Assembly: GCA_035307765.1 (NCBI GenBank)
Contig: DATGHU010000051.1
Span: 4,601 to 68,600, forward strand
DNA: 64,000 nt
Source: a bacterium
GTDB lineage: Bacteria > Sysuimicrobiota > Sysuimicrobiia > Sysuimicrobiales > Segetimicrobiaceae
Direction: 5' to 3'
Under the pieces are notes generated by a model. It was given only the letters and a program-made list of their open reading frames with translations, did not search any database and had not been told where the DNA came from. Shown here piece after piece: positions 33,632 to 41,973 of this stretch. Position 1 is the stretch's first letter; each line of letters starts with the position of its first letter. The position numbers and the translations under genes were made by a program.

Positions 33632-34963
33632 ATGGCGACAGTATATGGAAAGGCGGTCGTCGAGCAGTACCTCCGGGCCAATCGGCGGTCACAGGCCCTC
33701 GGCGACCGCGCCGGGTCCGTGCTCCCGGGCGGGATCACCCGCACCTCGGTGTACTTCGACCCGTATCCCCCGTACATGGAGCGCGGCGAGGGGTGCCGGA
33801 TTACCGATGTCGACGGCAACGAGCGGATCGATTTCTCGAACAACTATACGTCGTTGATCCTCGGCCACTGCCCCCCGGCCGTCGTGTCCGCGGTCCAGGC
33901 CCAGGTCGCCCTCGGCAGCGCCTTCGCCGCGCCGACCCGTCATGAGATCGCGCTCGCCGAGCTGATCACTCGGCGCGTGCCGTCGGTCGAGCGGCTCCGA
34001 TTCGCGAGCTCGGGGACCGAGGCGGTGATGTTTGCGCTGCGGCTCGCTCGAGCGTTCACCGGGCGGACGAAGATCGCGAAACCCGAGGGCGGGTTCCACG
34101 GGACGTCCGAGTACGCGTCCGTCTCCGTGAGCCCCGACCCTTCGCGTGCCGGTGATCCCCGCCGGCCGGCGTCCCTGCCGGCGACCGAGGGGCTCCCCGA
34201 GCGCGTGGTGGACGACGTCGTTGTGTTCCCGTTCAACGACGCGGAGGCGACCGAAGCGCTGATCCGCCAGCACCAGGACACCCTCGCCGCGGTGATCATC
34301 GAGCCCGTGCTCGGGTCCAGCGGGATGATCCCGGCGCGGCGTGAGTACCTCGCCCGGGTGCGGGAGGCGACCGCGCGGTACGGCGTCCTCCTCATCTTCG
34401 ACGAGATCATCACCCTGCGCGTCGCATCCGGGGGCGCCCAGAGCGCCTACGGGATCGTCCCCGATTTGACCGTGATGGGCAAGATCATCGGCGGCGGATA
34501 CCCCGTCGCCGCGTTCGGCGGCCGCGCGGACATCATGGCGCCGCTCGATCCTCGGGGGGGCCGCCCGTCCATTCCCCAGAGCGGCACCTTCAATGGGAAC
34601 CCGATCGGGATGGTCGCCGGCACGGCGACGCTCGAGGCCCTCACCCCCGCGGTGTACGACCGCCTCAACGCCATGGGCGACGACCTCCGCTCGCGGCTGC
34701 GGGATGTGTTCGCGCGCAAGGGGATTGCGGCGCAGGTGACGGGGATGGGCTCCCTCTTCAACCTCCACTTCACCGACGTCGAGGTCGTGGACTTCCGGAC
34801 GATGCGGACCGGGGACGCGGATCGGCTGCGCGAGGTCTTCTTCCGGCTGCTCAACGAGGGGATCTTCGTGGCCCCGCGTGGCATGGGATGCCTCTCCGCG
34901 CCGATGGGCGAGGCGGAGATCGCCGCCTTCGTCCGGGCCACGGAGCGGGCGCTCGAAGGGTGA
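33632..34963 (+). CDS. class III (GSA-AM-like) PLP-dependent aminotransferase
   Basis: A 443-residue fold-type I aminotransferase resembling glutamate-1-semialdehyde aminomutases. The PLP-binding Asp is in LIFDEIITLR and the Schiff-base lysine is Lys284 in MGKIIGGGYP; SGTEAVMFALRLARA is the phosphate-binding segment. Its stop overlaps the HIU hydrolase start as GTGA, so the two are translationally coupled. Role in the purine unit is unknown: handling of ureidoglycine, beta-alanine or another amino product are options. The known ureidoglycine aminotransferase PucG belongs to class V, so this would be a different solution. ATG 33632 has only a weak GAGG site. Confidence 0.88.
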   Translation: MATVYGKAVVEQYLRANRRSQALGDRAGSVLPGGITRTSVYFDPYPPYMERGEGCRITDVDGNERIDFSNNYTSLILGHCPPAVVSAVQAQVALGSAFAAPTRHEIALAELITRRVPSVERLRFASSGTEAVMFALRLARAFTGRTKIAKPEGGFHGTSEYASVSVSPDPSRAGDPRRPASLPATEGLPERVVDDVVVFPFNDAEATEALIRQHQDTLAAVIIEPVLGSSGMIPARREYLARVREATARYGVLLIFDEIITLRVASGGAQSAYGIVPDLTVMGKIIGGGYPVAAFGGRADIMAPLDPRGGRPSIPQSGTFNGNPIGMVAGTATLEALTPAVYDRLNAMGDDLRSRLRDVFARKGIAAQVTGMGSLFNLHFTDVEVVDFRTMRTGDADRLREVFFRLLNEGIFVAPRGMGCLSAPMGEAEIAAFVRATERALEG

Positions 34964-35262
34964 GGCCGTCGATCTCGACCCACGTCCTCGACACCGAACG
35001 GGGGGAACCCGCGCGCGGGCTTCGCGTCGAGCTGTTCCGGCGGGATGTGCTCCTCTCGGCTCAGGCCACCGATGCCGACGGGAGGATCACCGATCTGGTG
35101 CAGGGGCCGCTGGAGCGGGGCTCGTACCGTTTGGTGTTCCGCCTCGGCGGGCGCTTCTTCTCGTGCATCCAGATCGAGTTCGCCGTGGACGACCCCGGGC
35201 GGCACTATCACGTCCCGTTGCTCGTCGCCCCCTACGCATGCACCACGTACCGCGGCAGCTGA
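34960..35262 (+). CDS. uraH: 5-hydroxyisourate hydrolase (transthyretin-like)
   Basis: A 100-residue HIU hydrolase. The N-terminal STHVLD (His8), the central DADGR, HYHVPLL and the C-terminal tetrapeptide YRGS are the family signature. It hydrolyses 5-hydroxyisourate, the product of urate oxidase, to OHCU in the cytoplasm. The GTG start overlaps the aminotransferase stop (GTGA), and the stop lies 25 nt inside the next gene. Confidence 0.95.
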   Translation: MRPSISTHVLDTERGEPARGLRVELFRRDVLLSAQATDADGRITDLVQGPLERGSYRLVFRLGGRFFSCIQIEFAVDDPGRHYHVPLLVAPYACTTYRGS

Positions 35263-35675
35263 CCGCGGACGAGCTCGCCGCGCTCTTCGAGGGTCGCACC
35301 CGATTCGTCGAGCGGCTGGCGGCGTGCGCCGATCCGCTTGCGGAGGCCCGGACCCTGCTCGCGCGCCTACCGGAGGAAGAGCAGCGCGAGGCGCTGAACG
35401 CGCACCCGCCGATCGGCGCGGGGCGCCTTTCGGCGGCGTCGGCGCGGGAGCAGGGACGGGAGGACGACCCCGAGGTGCTCGCCGAGCTCGCCCGGCTGAA
35501 CCGCGCCTACGAGGCCAAGTTCGGGTTCCGATTCGTGGTCTTCGTCAACCGGCGCCCCCGATCGGAGATCCTTCGCCTGCTCCGCGCCCGGATCACGCAC
35601 ACCCCCGAGGAGGAACTCCGGACCGGGCTGGACGAGCTCGTCTCCATCGCCCTCGACCGGTATCGGTCCCGATGA
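35238..35675 (+). CDS. uraD: OHCU decarboxylase
   Basis: A 145-residue 2-oxo-4-hydroxy-4-carboxy-5-ureidoimidazoline decarboxylase, which makes S-allantoin. The catalytic His56 is in AHPPIG and Glu71 in AREQG; the C-terminal FRFVVFVNRRPRSEIL is also typical. It overlaps uraH by 25 nt and the urate oxidase start by ATGA. Confidence 0.94.
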   Translation: MHHVPRQLTADELAALFEGRTRFVERLAACADPLAEARTLLARLPEEEQREALNAHPPIGAGRLSAASAREQGREDDPEVLAELARLNRAYEAKFGFRFVVFVNRRPRSEILRLLRARITHTPEEELRTGLDELVSIALDRYRSR

Positions 35676-36469
35676 GCATCCATTACGGCAAGGCGGCGGT
35701 GAGGGTTTACCGGACGGACGGGCGGAGCACGCTGTTCGCCGCCGAGATCCGGCTGGATGTGTCGGGGCAAGCCTTCCTGCCCGCGTATACGCAGGGGGAC
35801 AACGCGATGGTGGTCCCGACCGACACGATGAAGAACTTCATCCACGCCACGGCGCTCGGCTACGACGGGGCGGCGCTGGAGGAGTTTTTGGCGTTGCTCG
35901 GCCGGCGGTTTCTCGACGCCTACGCCCACATCGAGCACCTTGCCCTACACGGACGCGAGTTGGTGTTCGCGCGCCGCGGGACGGTGCTGTTCCAGCAGCT
36001 GGAGGAGGACTACGAGGTGGCCGAGCTGACCATGGATCGCGCCGGCATCCGGCGGCACCGCTCCGGGCGCGAGGCGCTGCGGCTGATCAAGATCACGGGG
36101 AGCTCGTTCGCCCGGTTTCCCCGCGACGACTACACGACGCTGCCCGAGACGGCCGACCGGCCGCTGTTTATCCACCTCAACGTCTACTGGCGGTACCGGA
36201 CGTTTGCCGACCGGGTGCCGAGCGCGGCGGTGCGGGACGTGGTGATGGCGACGTTTGCGGAGTTCGTGTCGAAGTCGATCCAGCATCTGCTCCACGAGAT
36301 GGGCGAGCGCGTGCTCGGGCATTTTCCGGCGATCGATGAGGTCTCGTTTGAGGCGGAAAACCGCCTCTGGGATACGGCGCAGACGTGCGAGCGGGATCCG
36401 CGGGTCAACGTCTACTGCGATCCGCGTCCCCCCTACGGGATCATCGGGTACACGCGGCACCGCGGATGA
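35672..36469 (+). CDS. urate oxidase (factor-independent urate hydroxylase)
   Basis: A 265-residue uricase with two T-fold domains. Visible motifs are the N-terminal YGKAAVRV (Lys7), PTDTMKNFIHA (Thr50, Asp51), ITGSSFARFPRDDYTTLPET and the C-terminal VSFEAENRLWDT. It converts urate with O2 to 5-hydroxyisourate. At 265 residues it is shorter than the usual 290-330. The C-terminal region, where the fungal enzyme has its active-site His, reads LWDTAQTCERD without an obvious histidine. ATGA overlaps join it to uraD and to the FAD subunit of xanthine dehydrogenase. Confidence 0.92.
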   Translation: MSIHYGKAAVRVYRTDGRSTLFAAEIRLDVSGQAFLPAYTQGDNAMVVPTDTMKNFIHATALGYDGAALEEFLALLGRRFLDAYAHIEHLALHGRELVFARRGTVLFQQLEEDYEVAELTMDRAGIRRHRSGREALRLIKITGSSFARFPRDDYTTLPETADRPLFIHLNVYWRYRTFADRVPSAAVRDVVMATFAEFVSKSIQHLLHEMGERVLGHFPAIDEVSFEAENRLWDTAQTCERDPRVNVYCDPRPPYGIIGYTRHRG

Positions 36470-37362
36470 GGGACGTCCTCCGGCCCCGCACCTTGCCCGA
36501 GGCGCTGGCGATGAAGGCCGAGCACCCCGAGGCGGTCCCGATCGCCGGCGGGACCGATCTGATGGTCGATCTCAACTTTGACCGGCGGCGCCCGGAACGC
36601 CTGATCGACATCTCGCACCTCCCCGAGCTGGCGCGGTGGCGGTGGGAAGACGGCCAGCTGTTCTTGGGAGCCGGCGTCACGTACGCGGTCATCGTGCGGG
36701 ACCTCTCGGCGGTCACCCCGCTGGCCGAGGCGGCGCGGGCCGTCGGCTCGCCGCAGATCCGCAACCGCGGCACGGTGGGGGGAAACCTCGGCACCGCCTC
36801 GCCGGCCGGAGACGCGCTCCCCGTGCTCGCGGCGTACGACGCCGAGGTGGCGCTGGCGAGCGCCGGAGGGCAGCGGACGGTCCCGTGGGCCGAATTCCTG
36901 GTCGGGCCCAGGCGCAGCGCGCTCCGCCCCGACGAGTTGATCGTCGGCGCGCGGTGGCGCGTGCCCTCGGGACCGGGGTCGTTCTCCAAGGTCGGTCCGA
37001 GAAACGCCATGGTCATCGCGATCGCCAGCCTCTGCCTGGTGGTCGATGAGGAGCGCCGGGAGGTGCGGGTCGCCCTGGGATCCGTCGGCCCCACGGTGCT
37101 GCGGGTCCGCGGCGCGGAGATGCACCTCGCGGAGGCGCTTGCGGCAGCCGGGGTGTGGGACGATCGGGCCGCCCCGCTGCCCGCCCGGGCCGTGGAGCAG
37201 TTCGGGGCGGAGGTCGCGGACGGCGCCCGGCCGATCGACGATGTCCGCGGCACCGCCGCGTACCGGCGCCACGCCTGTGGCGTCCTCGCGCGGCGCGCGC
37301 TCGGCTGGGCCCTTCGCGATCGCCTCCCGCGCCGCGGTCCAGGGGCGAGCCGCGGGCGGTAG
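36466..37362 (+). CDS. xanthine dehydrogenase family, FAD-binding subunit
   Basis: A 298-residue FAD subunit of the CoxM/XdhB type. The FAD motifs IAGGTDLMVDL (about 26-36) and NRGTVGGNLGTASPAGD (about 102-118) are clear, as is PRNAMVIAIAS. It passes electrons from the iron-sulfur subunit to NAD or another acceptor. Its ATG overlaps the uricase stop (ATGA), linking urate formation and urate use in one transcript. Confidence 0.93.
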   Translation: MRDVLRPRTLPEALAMKAEHPEAVPIAGGTDLMVDLNFDRRRPERLIDISHLPELARWRWEDGQLFLGAGVTYAVIVRDLSAVTPLAEAARAVGSPQIRNRGTVGGNLGTASPAGDALPVLAAYDAEVALASAGGQRTVPWAEFLVGPRRSALRPDELIVGARWRVPSGPGSFSKVGPRNAMVIAIASLCLVVDEERREVRVALGSVGPTVLRVRGAEMHLAEALAAAGVWDDRAAPLPARAVEQFGAEVADGARPIDDVRGTAAYRRHACGVLARRALGWALRDRLPRRGPGASRGR

Positions 37363-37365
37363 TGG

Positions 37366-37842
37366 ATGACGCGGGTCACGGCGCGCGTCAACGGCGAGGT
37401 GCGGGCGGCCGACGTCTGGCCGGGGGCCAGCCTCCTCTTCATGCTGCGCGAGCATCTGGGCCTCGCCGGCGCAAAAAATGCCTGCGAACAGGGGGAATGC
37501 GGATCGTGCTCAGTTTGGCTCGACGGCGACCTCGTCTGCTCCTGCCTCGTGCTCGCCGCGCAGGTGGACGGACGCGAGGTGCGCACCGTGGAGGGGCTGG
37601 CGGACGGCGATCGCCTCCATCCCGTCCAGGAGGCGTTTCTCGAGGCGGGCGCGGCGCAGTGCGGTTTCTGCACCCCGGGGTTCATCGTCGCCGTGGCCGA
37701 TCTGCTCGCCAGGGGCATCTCCCCCGACGACGCGGTGGTGCGCGAAGCGCTGTCCGGGAACCTCTGCCGGTGCACGGGGTATGAGAAGATCCTCGACGCC
37801 GTGAGGATCGCCGCCGAGCGGATGCGCGGGGGCGGGGGATGA
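37366..37842 (+). CDS. xanthine dehydrogenase family, 2Fe-2S subunit
   Basis: A 158-residue two-cluster ferredoxin subunit of the CoxS/XdhC type. The plant-type cluster uses Cys40, Cys45, Cys48 and Cys60; the second, helical cluster uses Cys99, Cys102, Cys134 and Cys136 (CGFC, CRC). It starts 3 nt after the FAD subunit stop and overlaps the molybdenum subunit as ATGA. Confidence 0.95.
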   Translation: MTRVTARVNGEVRAADVWPGASLLFMLREHLGLAGAKNACEQGECGSCSVWLDGDLVCSCLVLAAQVDGREVRTVEGLADGDRLHPVQEAFLEAGAAQCGFCTPGFIVAVADLLARGISPDDAVVREALSGNLCRCTGYEKILDAVRIAAERMRGGGG

Positions 37843-40232
37843 GCATCCGCACGGTGGGGCCGGTGCGGGGCGGCGTAGGGGAGAGCGCGCGCCGGATCGA
37901 CGGCGTCCCCAAAGTGCGGGGGAGCTTTGCTTTCGCCAGCGACCTCTGGGCACCGGGAGGGCTCTGGGGGCACACGATCAGAAGCCCGCACCCGCACGCG
38001 CGCATCCGGAGCGTCGACATCGCGAAGGCGCTGGCCACCCCCGGCGTGCACGCGGTGCTCGTTGCCGGGGACGTGCCCGGCAAGAAGACGTACGGGCTGG
38101 AGTTCGCCGACCAACCGGTCCTGGCGTGGGATCGGGTGCGCTACGCGGGAGAGCCGGTGGCGATCCTGGCGGCCGCCGACCCGGAGACCGCCCGGCGCGC
38201 GGCGGAGCGAGTGGCGGTGGACTACGAGGTGTTGCCGGCGGTGACCGACATGGCCAGGGCGCTCGAGGGGGCCGCGCCGCGCGTGCACGAGTTCGGGAAC
38301 GTGCTCCGCCACACGCGGATCGTGCGCGGCGATCCCGACGCCTCCGCCAAGGTGTGGGTCGACGGGTACTACGAGACGGGGATGCAGGATCAGGCGATGC
38401 TCGGCCCGGAGGCGGGGATGGCGGTGCCGGGCGCCGACGGCGGGGTAGACTTGTACGTCGCGACCCAATGGCTGCACGTGGACCGCCAGCAGGTCGCGCC
38501 CTGCCTCGGTCTCCCGCTGGAGAAGGTCCGGCTGCACCTGGCGGGGGTGGGGGGGGCGTTCGGGGCGCGCGAGGATGTCAGCATGCAGGTCCACGCCTGT
38601 CTGCTCGCGCTTCGCACCGGGAAGCCGGTCAAGATGGTGTACGGCCGCGAGGAGTCGTTCTTCGGCCACGTGCACCGGCACCCATCCCGGATCTGGATGC
38701 GGCACGGGGCCGCCCGCGATGGGCGGCTGGTCTGCGTGCGCGCGCGGCTCCTCGTCGACGGCGGAGCGTATGCCTCCTCGTCGTCCGCGGTGATCGCGAA
38801 CGCCAGCACCTTTGCCACCGGTCCGTACGAGGTGCCGAACGTGCTGATCGAGGGGACCTGCGTGTACACCAACAACCCGCCCTGCGGCGCGATGCGGGGC
38901 TTCGGCGCGGTCCAGGCCTGCTTCGCCTACGAGGCGCAGATGGACAAGCTCGCGCGTGCGCTCGGCCGGGACCCCGTCGCCCTGCGCCTCCAGAACGCCT
39001 TGGCCACCGGGGCGGTCCTGGCGACCGGCCAGCGGCTCCGCGGCAGCGCGCCGGTGCGGGAGGTGATTGCCCGCTGTGCCGCCCTGCCGATGCCCGAGGC
39101 GCGCGGGGAGGGTGCGGCGGGCGCGGGGAGCCTTCGCTACCCGGGGGGCGCCGGAAACGTATCCCGGGGCGAGGGGCTCCGTCGGGGGGTCGGCTTTGCG
39201 GTGGGGTGGAAGAACATCGCCTACAGCGAGGGGTTCGACGATTCGTCACAGGCGCGCGTTCGCCTCGCGACCACGCCCGGCGGGCCGCGAGCGGAGGTGT
39301 GGTGCGCGGCGGCCGAGGTGGGACAGGGGGTGCACACGGTCCTCGCCCAGATCGTTCGGACCGAACTCGGCGTGGAAGCGGTGGTCGTGCATCCCCCGGA
39401 CACGACGATGGGCTCTGCCGGGTCGAGCTCCGCGTCGCGGCAGACGATGATGTCGGGAGGGGCCGTGCAGCTGGCCTGTGCGGCGGTCAGGGACGTCCTC
39501 GCGGCGCGGGTGCGCTCCGGCGGCAGGGACGCTCGCGGCGACCTGCGCGTGGAGGAGGGGCGGATCCTGGTGGGGGGGCACCCGGTCGGGCCCGTCGATG
39601 CCTACTTGGGGGACCCGATCGAGGTGACCCGCGTGTACCACCATCGCCAGACCACCCGGCTGGACGCGTCGGGCGCGGGCGATCCCCACGTGGCGTTCGC
39701 GTTTGCCGCCCAGCGCGCGGTGGTGGAGGTGGACACCGAGCTCGGGCTGGCGCGGGTCGTCCAGATCGCGACGGCTCAGGACGTGGGGCGCGCCCTGAAC
39801 CCCCAGAGCGTGCACGGCCAGATCGAGGGCGGCACCGCCCAAGGGATCGGCCTGGCGCTGATGGAGGAAGTCCAGCTTGAGGGCGGCCGGATCAAGAACG
39901 CGTCGTTCACCGACTATCTGATTCCCACGATCCTGGACATGCCGCCGGTGGTCGCCGCGCTCGTCGAGGAGCCCGAACCCGACGTCCCGTTCGGCGCCAA
40001 AGGGGTGGGGGAACCTTCCACGATCGTCTCCACGGCGGCGGTGGCGGCCGCCCTTCGCGACGCCACCGGGCTCCCGCTCAACCGCGTGCCGGTCCGGGCG
40101 GACGACCTGATCGGGCTGGCCCCCCCGGCGGACACCGGCGAGCCGCCGCCTCCCCCCGTCGTTCCCGGGCCCGGCCCCGTTCCCCAGTTCTTCGGGCTGG
40201 CGGCCGGCCAGCAGGAGCTCACCGATTCGTGA
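37839..40232 (+). CDS. xanthine dehydrogenase family, molybdopterin-binding subunit
   Basis: A 797-residue molybdenum hydroxylase subunit. Conserved elements include the start RRIDGVPKVRG, GVGGAFGARED (about residues 229-239), AMRGFGAVQACFAYE and the C-terminal GAKGVGEPST with catalytic Glu725. Aldehyde oxidases, CO dehydrogenase and nicotinate hydroxylase share this fold; the CO-dehydrogenase active-site Cys loop is not seen. The coupled uricase and downstream purine genes make hypoxanthine/xanthine oxidation to urate the best assignment. Confidence 0.92.
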   Translation: MSIRTVGPVRGGVGESARRIDGVPKVRGSFAFASDLWAPGGLWGHTIRSPHPHARIRSVDIAKALATPGVHAVLVAGDVPGKKTYGLEFADQPVLAWDRVRYAGEPVAILAAADPETARRAAERVAVDYEVLPAVTDMARALEGAAPRVHEFGNVLRHTRIVRGDPDASAKVWVDGYYETGMQDQAMLGPEAGMAVPGADGGVDLYVATQWLHVDRQQVAPCLGLPLEKVRLHLAGVGGAFGAREDVSMQVHACLLALRTGKPVKMVYGREESFFGHVHRHPSRIWMRHGAARDGRLVCVRARLLVDGGAYASSSSAVIANASTFATGPYEVPNVLIEGTCVYTNNPPCGAMRGFGAVQACFAYEAQMDKLARALGRDPVALRLQNALATGAVLATGQRLRGSAPVREVIARCAALPMPEARGEGAAGAGSLRYPGGAGNVSRGEGLRRGVGFAVGWKNIAYSEGFDDSSQARVRLATTPGGPRAEVWCAAAEVGQGVHTVLAQIVRTELGVEAVVVHPPDTTMGSAGSSSASRQTMMSGGAVQLACAAVRDVLAARVRSGGRDARGDLRVEEGRILVGGHPVGPVDAYLGDPIEVTRVYHHRQTTRLDASGAGDPHVAFAFAAQRAVVEVDTELGLARVVQIATAQDVGRALNPQSVHGQIEGGTAQGIGLALMEEVQLEGGRIKNASFTDYLIPTILDMPPVVAALVEEPEPDVPFGAKGVGEPSTIVSTAAVAAALRDATGLPLNRVPVRADDLIGLAPPADTGEPPPPPVVPGPGPVPQFFGLAAGQQELTDS

Positions 40233-40263
40233 GGCAGGTCACGCTCCACCCAGGAGTGTCGTG

Positions 40264-41973
40264 ATGCTTGACCGGATTACCGTCTCGGTGGTGCAGCACC
40301 GCTTCGTGGCGATCGTCGCGGAGATGGGCGAGGCGATGCTGCGCACCGCCTACTCGCAGATCTTGAACTCGAGCCGAGATTTCTCGACCGCGCTCACCGA
40401 TGGGGAGGGGCGGCTGGTGGCGCAAGCGGAGCACGTGCCGATTCACGTGGGGGCGCTCCCCTGGGCGGTGCGGTCGGTGTTGGGGACGTTTGCCGGCCGG
40501 ATCCGCCCCGGCGACCTCTACCTCCTCAACGATCCGTATCACGGCGGGAACCACCTTCCCGATCTGACCGTGCTCCTCCCGGTGTTCGCGGGGGGGCGGC
40601 TGATCTTCTGGTCGATCAACCGGGCGCACCAGAGCGATATCGGCGGCTCGACGCACGGCGCCTACAATCCGGGGGCGACGGAGATCTGGCAGGAAGGGAT
40701 TCGGATTCCTCCGCTCAAGCTCTACGACGCCGGCGACCTCCGCGACGACGTCATGCACATGATCGCGACGAACGTGCGTCACTCCAGCGACTTTCTCGGG
40801 GATCTCCGCGCCTCGATCGGCTCGGCCCGGCTCGGCGAGCGCCGCCTGCTGCGCCTCGCGGACGAGTACGGCGTCGCGACCGTCGCGGACGCGGTGGGGG
40901 AGATCCTCGATGGCACCGAGCGGCAGACCCGCGCCTGCATCCGGACCTGGAAGGATGGGGTGTACCGAGGCGAGGCGGTGCTCGACGACGACGGCCACGG
41001 GGCGCGGGACATCGCGATCCGCGCGACGGTGCGCAAAGCGGGCGACGGCCTGACCGTCGATTTGAGCAGGAGCGCTCCCCAGGTGACGGGGTTCGTCAAC
41101 TCGTCGTACCCCAACACGATGTCCGCGGTCTTCATGGCGATCGCCTACCTCATCGATCCGGACATCCCCAAAAACGACGGGACGTTCCGCCCGGTGACAG
41201 TGGTGGCGAAGCAGGGGACCGTGGTGTGGCCGTACCCGCCGGCTCCGGTGACGCTGGCGACGAACCACTGCGGCCAGGAGATCTGCGAGGCGGTGATCAA
41301 AGCCCTGGCCGCGTCGTGCCCGGAGCGGGCGATCGCGGGGTGGTCGCGGAGGTTTCGCATCGCCATCCGCGGCATCGACCCCCGGACGCGGCGGCCGTTT
41401 ATCTGGCACATGTTTCACGCCCGGGGCGGCGGCGGCGCCTCCGCCGCCGGCGACGGGTGGCCGACGGCGGGGGAGGGACAGGCCGCGGGGGGGATCAAGT
41501 TCGGCAGCGTCGAGGTGACCGAGGTCCGGTTCCCGCTCTACCTCCGCCGGCACGAGTTCCGCCCCGACTCGGGCGGGACGGGCAGGTATCGAGGAGGGGT
41601 GGGCTCGGTGCTGGAGATGCGGGTGGAGATCGCCGAGCCGGCAAGCGCCAACACCGCCGGCGACGGAGTCCGCCACGCTCCGTACGGCCTCTTCGGCGGC
41701 GCGGATGGTCTGCTGCACCGTTATCGCCTGCGCTCGCACGGGAGCGATCGGGTCCTGCGGACCAAAGAAGTCGGGATTCCCGTCGGGCCGGGCGATGTGT
41801 TCTTCGTCGAGTCGTCGGGGGGCGGCGGTTACGGAGACCCGCGCGGACGCCCCGCGGACGCCCACGCCGCGGACCTGCAAAACGGGGTGGTCACCCCGCG
41901 CCGCGCGCGGTCGAGACCGCGCTCCGGCCGCACGCGGGCCCCGCGGCGCGCAGCGTCCCGGGCGCATGTCTGA
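40264..41973 (+). CDS. hyuB: hydantoinase B / oxoprolinase family protein
   Basis: A 569-residue HyuB. Family motifs are LRTAYSQILNSSRDFSTALTD (split here as its two halves, about 25-46), LLNDPYHGGNHLPD near 93-106, HQSDIGGSTHGAY and SGGGGYGDP at about 518-526. With HyuA it forms an ATP-dependent cyclic amide hydrolase or carboxylase. ATG 40264 has AGGAG 7 nt upstream; a GTG one codon earlier is possible. The last 25 residues are arginine-rich and unlike the family, perhaps a natural tail or a small frame error. It overlaps hyuA by 8 nt. The order B-then-A is the reverse of the common one. Confidence 0.9.
   Translation: MLDRITVSVVQHRFVAIVAEMGEAMLRTAYSQILNSSRDFSTALTDGEGRLVAQAEHVPIHVGALPWAVRSVLGTFAGRIRPGDLYLLNDPYHGGNHLPDLTVLLPVFAGGRLIFWSINRAHQSDIGGSTHGAYNPGATEIWQEGIRIPPLKLYDAGDLRDDVMHMIATNVRHSSDFLGDLRASIGSARLGERRLLRLADEYGVATVADAVGEILDGTERQTRACIRTWKDGVYRGEAVLDDDGHGARDIAIRATVRKAGDGLTVDLSRSAPQVTGFVNSSYPNTMSAVFMAIAYLIDPDIPKNDGTFRPVTVVAKQGTVVWPYPPAPVTLATNHCGQEICEAVIKALAASCPERAIAGWSRRFRIAIRGIDPRTRRPFIWHMFHARGGGGASAAGDGWPTAGEGQAAGGIKFGSVEVTEVRFPLYLRRHEFRPDSGGTGRYRGGVGSVLEMRVEIAEPASANTAGDGVRHAPYGLFGGADGLLHRYRLRSHGSDRVLRTKEVGIPVGPGDVFFVESSGGGGYGDPRGRPADAHAADLQNGVVTPRRARSRPRSGRTRAPRRAASRAHV

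Noticed and set aside
36441-38705. Long minus-strand open frame opposite the xanthine dehydrogenase genes
   Set aside because: The plus strand carries three clear coupled subunits with all cofactor motifs; the antisense frame has none.
37839-40232. Assignment of the large molybdenum subunit as CO dehydrogenase (CoxL)
   Set aside because: The form I CoxL active-site cysteine loop is not seen and the gene is coupled to urate-degrading enzymes.
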